From Monocercomonoides exilis (Eukaryota; Preaxostyla; Oxymonadida; Polymastigidae), in NCBI GenBank assembly GCA_001643675.2, contig LSRY02000019.1, forward strand, positions 124,001 to 188,000: a stretch of DNA of 64,000 nt, read 5' to 3'. A program made the position numbers and the translations under genes. The stretch's first letter is position 1. Each line of letters opens with the position of its first letter. Of the stretch, positions 12,201 through 22,000 are shown piece by piece. The notes under the pieces were generated by a model. It worked only from the letters and a program-made list of their open reading frames with translations. It was not told where the DNA came from and did no database searches.

Positions 12201-13102
12201 TGATCATTTGCGTTGCTCATATTTCTTTCCCCTAACTTTTCATCTGAGTTTGCATTATTTGAGCCGACGTCATCTTTTCCCTGATTCTCGTTTGTTCTTT
12301 CTTCAGTCTTTACCGTGTTCCTTTGCTCTGTGAAAATTGTTCGTGGTCTTCCTCTCCTTCCTTTCTTTCGAGTTGGTTCGTCTGTTTTCTCATCTGATTG
12401 CCTTTTAGCAGTTTTACTCTTATTTCTCCTTTCCTCCATTAGTCTGTCTAATGCTTCAAATGCTTTTCTTTCTTCTTCTCTTTCTTTTTCTCTTTGAGCT
12501 TTCCTTGCAAGTTCTTCTTTCTCTAATTCTTCTTGTTTCCTTCGCTTTTCTTCTGCTAATTGGTTTTTTCTTTCTTGTTCTCGCTCTTTAATCCGTTGCT
12601 CTTCTCTTTCTAATGCAATCAATTTTTGAAGATTCTTTTGTTCTTCTGTCAAAAAAATAGTTTCTTGATGAGCAGGCAACGTGCGGTTCTGAAAGACAAG
12701 GGAATTTGCAGCAGCAGAAGATTGAGATTGAGAAGGGCTCTGAATTGTTGAAGCTGTAGCATCGCGGGATAAAGCTGATGGAAAATGAAACGAATGTGAC
12801 AAAAGTGCATGAGAAGTTGACATTGTCAGCGGTGATGGAGATTTTGTAAGCATAGAAAGTGGAGAAAAATAAGAGTCTATGCGAGACGTTGGGCGAGGAT
12901 TTGTTGCATTGCATGGAGGAGGCAGTTGAAAGCGATGAGAAGTTGAAAGAAATGCTTGAGGGAGTTCTGTTTGCGAAGAAGGGCGTGCCATTGGGTAAAG
13001 AGGTTGTGATGGGATTTGTTGTTGTGGAAAAAAACTTGAACGCGGTGAGCTTTGCTTTTGAAAATTCTGTGACGCCGCAGATCCTATTTGATTTTGTTGC
13101 AT
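3239..13102 (-). CDS. SWR1/SRCAP/p400-type Snf2 chromatin-remodelling ATPase
   Basis: A single 3287-codon frame without introns, from ATG 13102 to TAG. An AT-hook-like RGRPR lies near residue 250 and an HSA-type helix (DFWNEVREYVELKQQ) near 567. Helicase lobe 1 has Walker A DEMGLGKT near 1080 and box II DEAHNIKN near 1186. Lobe 2 runs from about 2830 (FTQMSKMLDILE) to 2965 with the SDWNPAMDAQAEDRAHRIGQ box. The roughly 1450-residue, mostly Ser-rich insert between the lobes is the mark of the SWR1/INO80 class, and HSA plus motif order favours SWR1/SRCAP, which swaps H2A.Z into nucleosomes. A second basic AT-hook-like stretch lies in the insert near 2110, and the C-terminus is RG-rich. The protein is as long as human SRCAP. 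It diverges from the 13371 gene across about 270 bp, probably a shared promoter region. Confidence 0.95.
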   Translation of the reverse strand: MQQNQIGSAASQNFQKQSSPRSSFFPQQQIPSQPLYPMARPSSQTELPQAFLSTSHRFQLPPPCNATNPRPTSRIDSYFSPLSMLTKSPSPLTMSTSHALLSHSFHFPSALSRDATASTIQSPSQSQSSAAANSLVFQNRTLPAHQETIFLTEEQKNLQKLIALEREEQRIKEREQERKNQLAEEKRRKQEELEKEELARKAQREKEREEERKAFEALDRLMEERRNKSKTAKRQSDEKTDEPTRKKGRRGRPRTIFTEQRNTVKTEERTNENQGKDDVGSNNANSDEKLGERNMSNANDQMGKSMNKQESMSNEKTGNGSQKDNSLPGNEEEEDDEATEDEETYRAKQLQQRMQKDEEEGSTNGYVIHLRTYPELVLKRGMPAPIEIKTLMIRYSSIHLRNRLVESLPLEPPVLISTLSDTQKATRRKRGGDNSQRNHLELHPSLQSSALNAYPSTVQPLIQAQRSLSAALSGTPSDKKGTSATTQLSTTSVSFTNSVSSWSHLCSDVKVAAEKLAQYRRSLLSSSQKVNKSIMRYFQTQEKALEAFHKQQCAKIARMIRDFWNEVREYVELKQQMVKNQQVTEIKAQSFDDFVGKMESWSSSIAARIEGDSSEGKSDSKDQSAQQKNSEEAKNVSQSIKDAPKPEDKSGIKTRRHRGSVKIDSELIRTTRSRAKKEQTVKEVKPSEIIQPSFVPSSLDEIEKDDEIDFDGSGATEAEDDVDEIATDEEFDADADNSELSELKKAADIPIEELIQNLYGKEPITIDDDDDEEEEKPSLNEKGKGRTTETKDSHGEGQEKRSISPFSPFSSDFSPEMAGSQGEGSILEVASANAVNDASLPDVLEVNATESGADPVKQELFDQLQKEKEELEQKKAKDIQDKIQTRGRTKSWKKEEEKVKVKSEMILRSVNNKTYTENVSQKEEIENVHSKRYRSNSPFSQSDDSADSISSDDDDDPFSHFKQLYLKMSNQPASSPSENTPVKSNKTINNASPQHSHSSTNSSASSSTSGAAGSTSTDHHNLIETVREEANAAAPTGFTLASSVVRTKVPHLIHGPGPLREYQIIGLDWLATMYEKNLNVILADEMGLGKTVMAVSLLAHLACEKGIWGPHLIIVPSSVLVNWEIEIKRWCPAFKILTYYGSTQERKAKREGWSRPNAFHICITTYKLVTQDYRIFRMKSWCYMILDEAHNIKNFKTQRWQKLLHFNTKHRLLLTGTPLQNSVMELWSLMHFLMPDVFSSHAEFNEWFNIPLTALQDGGSSGGGMLDDGGGIGSGAQDDAQRSSASNDLNPEIVQRLHNVLRPFILRRLKQDVEKQLPAKYEHIIVCPLSKRQRLLYEEFMAASDTKRILASGNYMGMCNVLMQLRKVCNHPNLFEAPPVASPVALPAVRITPCVTSSVEWMMGTIETRNAIEIKKKERLEALKEAEEEKLYNEAMMKASKKRDQDEDEDADANEEAAMDEAETAPKNVDKIRSAKSPDLMIVERPLSSTKRASTDTSSSSRSTKNDSSPAPSSSYPSCIFNVFADDPVLSLQTILPTLHLGFPFASGEAMSRMLSEAADSLTTSQKQLISETFIAPSDSTSSSPSSATSPFSVTLSEYSRTPTNISSPSLTSTTPSPSSASSSDSSSFSSSFLESIPKFLSFISTQLISSSSSLFELISFVSPGFAAQFSSALRFASFSLSTLYRSLNAFSDDPQLSFGKRLLSRMGISASGSLFSLLITALVHSLQTSSLQLPSAAVSFPVLFSLLSITSRDVGSQNAFSPVSSPFCLSGASNLPNSRAIANRITTLSSGANKELEEQIYAYHTKIDQLKSKISNLRKFTQKPEIFHSGVFRLSSSSFPQAQSSEQTNPLINSTQTMAEQSVAYEISKLESRAANLESVLRLNKVRCSRETLMPIMGDCCVMLMRGGLPLRSDSERYANGLSDERRLNATNKQEATIQMSNVLTDISDEELTLKSSEANNLPSSTTTKNAVNVRSMAIMQKRAAFNQILLNSRFSEKTSHKMQLAIRGIPLQAQENGQGNKEDPLSCKFFEISGDNQANSECDADSDDADELDSLLSGGFTVSQTGSQNGYLWRSNSLNLSGSDMSTTSLLKARRTVSAASNTAHKRGRKRGRRPANRGFETRQVSSPVNNMQPASINGKMASSFPLPYASNMTFPTHLPTSSEEQSDPRKSIGTIFTSHPNLQSISPFAYPPQIQSSFQQTSSLSPQTLRSPSSAMPFYLSAASDKSSTPNVARSQVASTSPSALQSSTSISQSPNAQQMIPQPLKEDSSQNQFTDSPFSSNISPSSTPPLPISRVTTKGKTKFSIRLTPQPPSPSLQTTPPNSMQQGPHTPSTVDSLFADSPSNSSASPLSASPTEQRETANLLETQHDLVDIKPLSNSFMQNNPLASPQRKMQPDASLLSIASIAKFSKTISGKWENEDTPALSGEMEQDINQISVPRLETCCGCLLCHDGKTIHPQYAHYHARVCSRMRYPHKFCEEISSNVEENCNPSFDYSDVLLHLVALPFHLHQAYSSTILSQCIVCQPHSITITPVIPNISHISPFKSSINQSPSAEQSPPYSALSALQKEVFSINCLNSLLFSSDPISLHPITSTMHASSGGGWTAETDGISRVSGGVGRIWKPKQNYSKDPYRSYSNSKMNSSIDSFLGNCTENCNCDGAFSILNEVVSSSAKRRTQNPHIIKPVTVVMKADETNIPSSNTASISSSFTHSSFSPRNSVKAEYVHTSASNSPFHSQVSMSSKIDDSCIIKPLHLKLPSIHALSQTHLTNCHTTDSEMRSESLIPIFRITEAQMSVSFPPPHLVQHDCGKLQCLAALLKNLQKGGHRCLIFTQMSKMLDILEVFASSMGYAYLRLDGATPIDKRQRLMELFNTTPRIFLFLLSTRSGGIGVNLIGADTVIFYDSDWNPAMDAQAEDRAHRIGQTREVHVYRLISQSTVEENILRRAKWKRKIESAVTREGNFTYSGLLKASDVRHFLGMDESNRQSNTSSRRSAGGSDISQSQLPSEELQSLKAAGVNVMSFEEFEDFSNAQSDSSSVQGGFSSDGDMRAMMPISSPSPASSSQAIDVERAMALAEDDDDRSAMTLAQQELMRDQSAFNDDFRGTEIGLIMHQHSHDDQLAATGEQPSALSTPDLSPSPTFSALSSPCPSFSVTPQLSPTLSSSPTFAVEGLTTDETMSDAGSQNELSIEAMQQQGDEESGILDAMEDQFTPLQKFAIRSLLRDVESKFEYELSRETEGLLANQTAHASRIEQLMESREPSRFERGRGVRRGRGRGSRGKSQLKY

Positions 13103-13370
13103 AAATAAAAATCTAAAACAGCAATAATTATAAATCGTTAATAATTATAATCTCAAGTATACGATGCCAATTAAATATTTCTTTTATGGCAATATGACTA
13201 TAATTTTTAAATATCGCTTAAAAAGCAAAAGAAATCAAAAAAAATATGAGTCGCTGATCTCTTGCCCATATACCGTAACACTTTATGAACAAAATTTGTT
13301 AAATTTTTTGGCATTTTTTTGCAATTGAGGAACTATCCCAACTTTACTGATTAGATATATTTTTTTGAGG

Positions 13371-15950
13371 ATGAGCAAGTTGTCAAAGAATCCTGATTTT
13401 GAAACTTTACTTTGTTTCCAGCAACTTTCTCTTGAACCTGCAATTTCAAAATCACCATCGTTAAGTCAACCATCACCTGATACATTTTATGTTTCAAATA
13501 AAGTTTTCGATATTTCTATGGATAATTCTGATGAAAAAAGAACATATCAGAATGATTCTTTTTCTGATTTGTTAGAAATGAAGTTTCACAGTAATCCTCT
13601 GCAAATTACAAGAAGTCCTCTGAGCCCCAATAAAAAATCTACATCTGAAACAAAAAATCTAACTTTTATTGCAATACCATCTGCACATATGCAATTGTCA
13701 AACGAAAATGTCGTTGATGTTGATTCGTTCGAAATTATTGATGATGCAATAAATATCTCTTCAAACAAACATGAACTTCAGTCGAAAGAAAAAATGCAAA
13801 GTCAGATTGCCGAATGGGAAGGTATATTGCCTGATGTTAAATTTCCAGCAAATGATAACAAATCTTTTGACTTCAATTTGGTGCAGCACCATGGGAAATG
13901 CAAATACGTTGAACAAAATCTGGAAAAAATTCCAAAAGTTACGCATCCAAATGATATGTTTGAACAAAAAAGGTCTTCTACAGCCCCGACTATCCACAAG
14001 ACATACAGTTCCAATAATGCAAATATTTATTATCCTGCTGATACTTCAAGAAAAAATCATGATAAAATAAACGATAAGCGAATTCCGTCAAGTCTTTTGC
14101 TTAAACTTGATTTAGATTCATTTCCATGCTCTGATCCATCCGTCACAGATCGGTGCAAATCAACTTCAACACCTTCATCTCATTCTGCTTTTAGACCTTT
14201 TTGCTCTCATCGTTCTGCCTTATTCGGTGTTGCACGGCAAACCACGCATCAACAACGACCTTCATCGGAATTATCATACGCTTTTCCAGCGCAGAAAGGA
14301 GATTCGATCAATTTGCTTCCTCTGCACAAAGAGGAAGGTTTAAGCATCATTACGACACACATCACAGAGCAGCCTTTGCATCTCTCTGAAAAAGGAACTA
14401 AATCTCCACGTCGAACAAAGAGCTCTCCTTCAACTCCTTCAACTCCTTTAAATCTTACTCCAAGTCAGGCAGAACGATATCGCCGATGGAAGCGCAACAG
14501 GCGGAGCAGACAGTTTCGCTCAAATTCTTCGCGTGGCAATGAAGAGAGTGACAATACAAGCCGAACGCATCGACTTATCCAAACTGAGAACTTTGTGAAA
14601 CTTATCGAGATGCCCTTGCTCTCCAACACAAACGCTTCCAAGCCGCAGCAGGCACACTCACAGCAGTCTTTGCGGAGCAGGAGCAAATCCACTTCTCCTC
14701 TTTCGTTGCCCTTGCAGAGCAATGCAGCATTTGCTGAATTCTCGAAGACTTTGCCAACGGCAGCACAAACGCTTCCGTCAACTCTGAAGAATGATGAGCT
14801 GAATGAATTGTTGGGAACATTAACTGCTCGTCGAATGTGTTTATCTCCATCTTCAACTTCTCGTTCGCGAAAAGCTTTTTATTCTTTCAAAGATACAAGT
14901 CATACTCAAAAGAACATCCCTGATTCTGACAAGAGCCACATACAACAAAAATTAGAAAACGATTTTGAGAAAAAGAAAGAAAACAAAATTGAACAAGCAA
15001 AAGAGAATGTGGAAATTGAGGTACTTGAACGAGATTTGCCTCCGAAAGACAAAATGGAACGAACTCCATCGCTTAAAAGAGTGAATGATAAAGAGCTGAC
15101 TGCAAAGGAAGCCATTTCCACTCCAAAGCAGCAGCACAAAACGCTGTTGGATTCCACTCCGCTTTCATCCTCGCAGAAATCGCTTTATCACCCAGCCGTT
15201 TTGAGCTTGTCTTCTCTCCCTGCTGTTACGTCGAGCTCTCTCTTTTCTGTTTCTCCTCCTGCCACCCCCAAATTCGAGCCGTTGCAGCGCGGAAGCTCGC
15301 TTAAAGATGTGCCGCCAGTCAATTCCATTTCAACACCCAGACGTAATGCAGAGCACACAATTGCCTCTTCGCCTTCCACAATGCTGTCTGACTTGCATTG
15401 CTCCCCAATGCCTCAATCATCGTCTCATCAGACTTCTCCTCTTCGTGTTCCCACAGATCTGCCTTCTGCAAAGACGTCAGCTGAGGCTGTGCCTGTTAAC
15501 AAGAGACATTCTCCTCAGCGCACATTCAAAAAGCTCACTGCCATTCCACTTCACCCTGTGGCCATTTCTCATTCGTCTGCTCTTCCGCCTGTGGTGACTC
15601 AGTCAAATAGATGTGCCAAACTGCTTCATACAAACCACTTTGAAGCGGAAGAATCTGGGTCTGAGGCTGAAAACTGCGAAAGCTCGTCCTGTGAAGGAAG
15701 CATTTCGTCTCATAGAAATGACAGCAGTGATGGCGTTCAAAGCGAAACAGACGAAGAAAATGCACACAAAAATATACACAAAGATTATCATCATTCTTCT
15801 AATGCTCTTGGCAGTCGTTCTCCTGCTTCTGTTTCGAAGCGCAGGCAGGCAAAAGTGCAAGAAGAGTCTGGAACAGCACCTGATCCTCATTCGCTTTTTT
15901 CTTCATTTGCTCCGTCACCTCCACTTCGCAAGGGATATTTGTTTAATTAA
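13371..15950 (+). CDS. Ser/Pro-rich protein of unknown function
   Basis: An uninterrupted frame of 859 codons plus TAA. I place the start at the ATG at 13371 (MSKLSKNPDF); a TTG six bases upstream is in frame but is an unlikely initiator. The protein is rich in Ser, Pro and Thr with many S-P and T-P steps, which are potential proline-directed phosphosites. A basic patch (RYRRWKRNRRSRQF) lies near residue 370, a charged Lys/Glu helix near 530-580, and an acidic Ser stretch near 755-800. No domain is recognisable. It is transcribed away from the remodeller gene. The composition suggests a disordered nuclear or signalling adaptor, but that is only inference. Confidence 0.75.
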   Translation: MSKLSKNPDFETLLCFQQLSLEPAISKSPSLSQPSPDTFYVSNKVFDISMDNSDEKRTYQNDSFSDLLEMKFHSNPLQITRSPLSPNKKSTSETKNLTFIAIPSAHMQLSNENVVDVDSFEIIDDAINISSNKHELQSKEKMQSQIAEWEGILPDVKFPANDNKSFDFNLVQHHGKCKYVEQNLEKIPKVTHPNDMFEQKRSSTAPTIHKTYSSNNANIYYPADTSRKNHDKINDKRIPSSLLLKLDLDSFPCSDPSVTDRCKSTSTPSSHSAFRPFCSHRSALFGVARQTTHQQRPSSELSYAFPAQKGDSINLLPLHKEEGLSIITTHITEQPLHLSEKGTKSPRRTKSSPSTPSTPLNLTPSQAERYRRWKRNRRSRQFRSNSSRGNEESDNTSRTHRLIQTENFVKLIEMPLLSNTNASKPQQAHSQQSLRSRSKSTSPLSLPLQSNAAFAEFSKTLPTAAQTLPSTLKNDELNELLGTLTARRMCLSPSSTSRSRKAFYSFKDTSHTQKNIPDSDKSHIQQKLENDFEKKKENKIEQAKENVEIEVLERDLPPKDKMERTPSLKRVNDKELTAKEAISTPKQQHKTLLDSTPLSSSQKSLYHPAVLSLSSLPAVTSSSLFSVSPPATPKFEPLQRGSSLKDVPPVNSISTPRRNAEHTIASSPSTMLSDLHCSPMPQSSSHQTSPLRVPTDLPSAKTSAEAVPVNKRHSPQRTFKKLTAIPLHPVAISHSSALPPVVTQSNRCAKLLHTNHFEAEESGSEAENCESSSCEGSISSHRNDSSDGVQSETDEENAHKNIHKDYHHSSNALGSRSPASVSKRRQAKVQEESGTAPDPHSLFSSFAPSPPLRKGYLFN

Positions 15951-16472
15951 CTTCATAAATTAGAATTGTTTCTTTTCATTTCTTTTCTTTTTCTGTTTTT
16001 TGCTGAAAACTTTCAATTTTTATTTGATTGAATTCATCATTGTTATTTTTTATTTTCATATTGTAAATCTTTTTCAAATGTTTTGTAATTTTAACTTTTT
16101 AAACAAAAAATTGATTGAAGTCAACATCAAAAAAATTCTGTTTATCTCAAAAATTCAGAAAAAGCAAAAGCCAATTGTGTCTTGAAACATTTCCATTTTT
16201 TTCAATAAGTTTATTTAATGGCACTCAAATTAAAGTTTCAAAGCACAAATTTTTGAATAATTATTTGACAGAAATGGAGAATAAATAAAGAAATAAGTTC
16301 TTTCGTTCATGGCATCATGAAAGTCGAATATACAATGAATATTTTTTTTTGTTAATAACAACCTTAAAAATGCACAATTTCCTGGATGTTGCGCAATCCA
16401 TCTTAGATAAGTTTTTTTAATATTTTTTATTTTTCTTAATATGGTCAACTGATCTCAATAAATCAAAAATTT
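15951..16472. other. Intergenic spacer
   Basis: Very AT-rich spacer between two plus-strand genes. A minus-strand open stretch near 16230-16448 has no protein-like character I can support. No RNA gene or repeat was recognised. Confidence 0.5.
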
Positions 16473-18691
16473 ATGAATAATCAACTTTCAAATCAGATCG
16501 AACAATCTCGCACTAAAGAAAGTGATCAGGATTCAGATGTAATAGCAAGTTTGGTACTGTTTTAAGGATACAATCTCAGTTCTTTTTATTTTTTAAACAT
16601 TCAATATTTCTTTAATTTTGTAATCATTAATGTGTAGACTTACAAGGGGCTGTTACTCTTTTAAAGGCTCGTATCGATGCAATGGAAAAGCGTTTTTCTG
16701 AACGTCAGGAGCACCTTCAATCCCTTTCTCTTCTACTTCCGCTTGCAAGAGTTTCGTACACTTTCTCTGAACTCATCCAAGTTACTTCGGTTGTTAGACT
16801 TCACAAAAAGGCAGTTCTATGCATCAAGGCAATGAGCGAAGTTCAGACACCAATTCCACTTGGCACACCTTTGAATAAATCATTGTTCAATGTAAAAATC
16901 ACTTCCCACGATCTAGCCTTTTCAGGAAGAGAAATTATTAGCACACAAGAAGTGCCATTTCGTTACCTTACCCAGCGAGAAGCCGAAGCAGAAGGGTTGG
17001 ATGTTCATTCACCACCTCTTTCAGAAGCTCATTTCATCATTACTTTCATTCTTGACAAACCCGTCACGTATAAAATTGGAGTTTATCGACCTTTAAGCAG
17101 CATGACAACGCAAAGGCAGGAGCTTGAAATAAAGTCTCATGTTGCCCAAACTGGATCATCTACGTTTGGAGAAGCACCTTTGCCAACAATAAAGCATCAA
17201 AAAGATGAAGTGTTTGCTTCACCTTCTCCTGGCCATCGACCAATTTCTTCATATCCAGCAACATCACCTCAAGCTTCTGTTTTTTCTTCATTCTCCACTC
17301 CTCCTGCTTCGATGCTTAAGGCGCAGACAGAAGGGGATTTCGCAGTCCCTAGCACAGGATCCACTTCATATGCCATTCCTGACCGTGTTTCATCTTCTTC
17401 TCCTTTTTCAGTCACATCCCCAACAATTTCCGCACAAAGTTTTTCCATGGTGCCATCTCACAGCAGCTCTGCTTATCCCGTATCCAGCTCTCCCATGGTG
17501 TCATCCATGATGTCATCATCTTTCAAGCATGCTCCTCTATTTTCGGCTCCTTCTCCTTCGCCACCATCGTTTCAGTCATATTCCACTGTTGTCAGTGCTG
17601 TTCCTTCTCACGTTCCTTTGTCCATATCACCAATGCCAACTTCTGTGCTGGGCTCAACCACACCTCCGCTCCTTCCTCCGCTTCAATCAGCTTCTCCTTA
17701 TTCCTCGATTTCTGGTTCTTCAACAGGAAATGACGCTCCCATAGATGTTCTTGGAAGAACACCTGCTCCTTCTTATATGTCTGGCACACCATTTGTGACA
17801 ACCCTTTCATCGTCACTTGTCCAATCAGGGCAAATAGGCTCTGTTGCTTCGTCTATTTCTTCATCAGGGCTAAATCCTCCCTCTCAGTCAAGCATTTCTG
17901 GTGTTCGAGGCAGACATCTGACCACTTTGCACATCCCAACCTCGCCTATCTTCATTCGCTATGCATTTGCATTCAACGAGAAGAAGAGCGCTGCTGGGTT
18001 AGCTGTGAGCGATCACGGGCTGTGTCTGAGTTATGAGCGTGATGCAGTGGGGCGTCGAATGGGTGTGACTGATGAAGTCATGGAAGGATCTTCATTCTTC
18101 TGGAGAATGCGGATTAAGCACCTTGCACCATCTACTCCAATGCTTCTGGGGATTGTTGATGAATCGTTGTGGATGCCTGGGCAAACACTGACTTCGCTCA
18201 AAGGCGCTGTTGTTGTGGATGTGCAGGATCTGTCGGTGTTTGTGAATGGAGAGCAGCAGAGGATATTTGCGAGACAAGAGAAATACCAACTGAAAGAAGG
18301 CAGCTGCATTGACTTCTATTTGGACTGCAAAGACGAAAAACTCTACATTTCTTTGGATGAAATGCCGGCAAAGGAGATCAAAGAGATTACACCGTTCCCA
18401 CAGAAATGGATAGCAGCAGCCGAGTTGTATTCGCACGGCGATGCTGTTCAGCTTGAATTCCCTTATCCACGAATTGTCATCGACCATTCTGATGACGAAG
18501 ACCAGGAAGAGCGAATTTGGAGAGAGCAGGCAGAGCTTGTATACATGCAGAACCCACCACTGTCCGTTCCTGAGCCTACATGGACGTCAGACAAACAGTT
18601 TGAAGAGACACCGAAGAAGATTGAGACACCAGGAAATGAAGAGGAGGAGACAGAAGACGATGATTGTAACCCAAAACCGGTACAGATTTAA
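16473..18691 (+). CDS. Two-exon protein with N-terminal coiled coil and C-terminal SPRY-like domain
   Basis: Exon 1 is inferred as 16473-16548 (MNNQLSNQIEQSR), followed by an 89-bp intron with donor GTTTGG and acceptor TGTAG. Exon 2 runs 16638-18691 and ends in TAA; the phases fit and join into one helix (NLQGAVTLLKARIDAMEKRF). Total is about 709 residues. Residues 30-160 are a globular part I cannot name, 180-460 are Ser/Pro-rich, and about 463-636 look like a SPRY/B30.2-type beta-sandwich (GLAVSDHG, then FFWRMRIKH, then LLGIVDESLW). SPRY domains are protein-interaction modules, so an adaptor role is the family expectation. The tail is acidic (DDEDQEE). The exon-1 assignment could be wrong; the exon-2 frame from ATG 16682 is firm. 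It is convergent with the next gene. Confidence 0.75.
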
Positions 18692-19067
18692 TAGGCAGTA
18701 ACTGTTCATTCATCGAATTAAATCGGAAAATCGTTATTCATTCTTATTTTTATGCTTATAACTTTAGCTTTGAAAAAAGACATTTCAATTGCATGTTTGG
18801 GTGCTTTATCATTTCTTTGGCATTCAAATGTGTTTTTAGTTATTTCTCATCTGCTTGATCATTTTACAAAAAGACTCGTTTCACAAAGCGCCATTTCCAT
18901 CTCATTGTTTTTTTAAAATTCTGTCTTCTTCAATTTGTAAACAATATTCTGATTCAAATTTAAAAAAATCAAATAAATATATTATTACAGACATCAAAAG
19001 AAAAATTAGCATAATGCCTTGACTAACACAAATTTTTATAAACCGAAAATCTAAATCACGATAATTG
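18692..19067. other. Convergent intergenic spacer
   Basis: The 3' flanks of two converging genes. AT-rich, with no feature recognised. Confidence 0.5.
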
Positions 19068-22000
19068 TCACATCCATCTTCTTTTTTTATTAAAGATTGA
19101 TTCAGATGTTTGATACGTGTATCTTGTTGGTGGTTGTTGGCTAAATACAGCATTTCTTTGGAAAGGTTTTTCTGAAGGCTGCTTCGTTGGAGCTTTGTGG
19201 ATTGCTTCTTGTCTGCCAAAAGGTGCAATTACTGGCGAAGCTGTGACAGGAAGATTGAGTCGAGGAATAAATGGATGTTTTCGATGCTCATCAACCTGAC
19301 GATCAACATTTTGCAAGTGTTCTGTTGGAGCATTTGAACGAACTTGTGACGATAAATGCTCATTTTCTTGCTCTTCAATGCGATTCTGATCGCTTGCCAT
19401 TGTAACTTTCTTTGGAGTTTGATGAATCCTCCCCTCTTCTATTTGCCTTTTTGATGAAGCAGGTCTCTCTTCTTCTTTTATCCCTTCTGGTGTCTGTCTT
19501 TTTCCAACTTTTTGATTCAAAGGAGAAGCAATTGCATGACTTTGCTGGAAGTGTACTGTTGCAGGTGACTGATTCCTTGTAAGCACCGATCGAGGTTGAA
19601 CAGACGAAGCTCTTTTCTTCTCTTCTTTTTCTGCTGTTCCAAATGCCTGCTTTTCATTTGACTTCTGGAAAATCGGTCTTCTTTGAACAGAATCTGCTTG
19701 CCTCGATCTCATCCCCACATCTCCAGCTGCAGTTGAAGGCCGATTCAACGATGCTCCTCGCTGAAGTGATTGAGATCGTTTGCCGATTGCTGAGCTTGGG
19801 CGCCTGAGAGCCGAATTCTGTACAGCTGATGAAGCAAGCAAATTGCTCTTTTCTTTGCTGCTCAAAGAAGAGTCTGGCTGTTCATCACGTTTTTGGCGTG
19901 TTAATTCACGAGAAATATGAGCAGAAGATGGAGAAAAGCGCGAGTGAGATTCGATCAATACAAAAGGTGGCTTTTGCGACTGAGGCGCATTGCTTGCCTT
20001 TGTTGGTGTTTGCGAACGAGATGCTGTTTGAACAAGATGAGGTGAAGGAGAAAAAGTGACTCTTTTCTTTGCCGAATTTTCAGCTTGTTTTGCAATTGGC
20101 GTTGTGTCTTTAACAGGATTTTTGTTCGAATTCAAAGGTGTTCGCTTTTGTGCAAAGAGACTTTGTTTCGAAGGAGATGAAGCATTCGATTTTTTGGGTG
20201 TATCGTTTAATTCTGGTTTCGGTCTTTCATTTTTCTCTTTTGCTTCGCTGGGCTCTTGTAGTTCGTGTGATGGTGCAGGAGATGATTTTTCGTATGATCG
20301 ATGTGGAATTATTGCAGGCTGCTGCCTTTTGATGTGCTGTTGTCGATATGAAGAGAATGTTGAAGGGGAATGTGTTGTATTAGTCCCATTGGATTGCAGA
20401 GGATCTGCCATCTTTGCAGTTTCTGGTGAAGCAGTAACCAAATGCTCAGAGTTGTGTGGTGGAGATTCGTCAAGTATGTCGACATGAATGACTGGTATAA
20501 CTTGTCGATATTCTTCTTCAAGGTCGGTATCAGGATAGTGATCATGAGAGTGTTTTGAAGTGTCATCGGGAGATAATGGAAAAGAACTATCAACAAGATT
20601 GGTTGATTGTTTTGTGACGCCATGATGAAGTGGTTTAGAAGTGTGAAGTGCTGTTTCAGAAGTAATAGAAGATTGAACATTTTGCGATTGAGGTGACGAC
20701 TGAAGTGCTGATGTGTCTACAAATGGTGTTGTGGAGTGAAGTGGATTTATTGCTTTAATCTCTGGACGATCTGCAAGATTTTTTGATTTGTGAGAAACAA
20801 AAGTTTCTTCTTTCGTTCCTCTCAACTGCATCATTTCTTCTTCTTTGTCGGATACATCCAAAATATTATCTTTTTCATTTAGTTTTCTGATGTTTGATTT
20901 AACTCTCTCAGACTTACGATAATCATCCTCGTAATTGCTATTCTTCTCGTCACCAGCTGAAGAGCTGTGGCTTTTGTATTTCTCATTTGAATGATGTGCT
21001 TCAACTGAATTGTATTCTTTTTCTTCGTTTCCAGATATCAAAATTTCCTTTTCCTCTTCATTTTCCTCTTCTCTTTTGTGTCTTTCCATTTTTCTTTGCA
21101 TTCTCCGGATTCTGCGATTCTCTTTCTCTCTTTCCCATCTCGTGCGCAGCACTCCAATATCTGCGCGCAATAGTTTTATTTCTGAATCTTTCTCGTCCAT
21201 TGCCTCTTGAAGACTCTTCACTTTTTCTTCCATCTTTTCCAATGCAATTTTCCTCATTTCAGATTGTCTTTGAATTTTTGCAAGTTCTTCCTGTTCGGCT
21301 CTCTTTTGAACATTTGGTGGAGAATTCCTCGAATCTGCCTTTTGTGATACATTTGTGGTTGAATTGCGATTGCTTTCATTTGAAAGTGCTTGTTTTCGAG
21401 AAGGAAATGAAGGACTTGGAGAGCAATTAGATGAAATAGATGCATTGAGTTTTGCGTCAAGTTCTGTCTGTTTTTCGCCCGTCAGAACAAAAAGCAATTT
21501 TTGTGCCTTTTTCAAAGAATGCTTCAAAGATGATATTTGCTTATGAAGAGATTCAGTGTCCTCATTTTGAGAGAAGCGTCCTTTTGTTGAATGAGTCGAA
21601 GAAGTCATGTTTGAAGACAAAACAGTTGGCGAACCAATTTCCATGACTCTGTCTGGAGTGGCTGTCACATCAAGTACATCATTTGAAGTGTGCAAACGTT
21701 TGTTTGACTGCCTTTCATCATCTAGTTCACTTTCTTTGATTGATCCAATTGACGAATCGATATTCTTTTCTTCGTTGGCTTTCTTAGCATTCTCATCGCT
21801 CTCACATTCCAGTGTCTCGTCTATTTCTTTGATTCCAACAAGTGCAAGTTCTTTAGCTAGTTCGTCTCGTTCCTTTTTCACTTTTTCTATTTCTTCTTCA
21901 AAACTTCGCATCAAATCCGCAACCCCTTTTTCTGATTCAAATTGTCTTATCTTCGCTTTCAGCCTCTTAATCTCAAGTTGTGCGTCTGACAATGCTATCA

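Noticed and set aside
3239-13102. Whole-genome TAR=Gln code in the host
   Set aside because: The Gln-rich 3287-codon gene has no internal TAR, and several host genes end in TAA or TAG shortly before a natural 3' flank.
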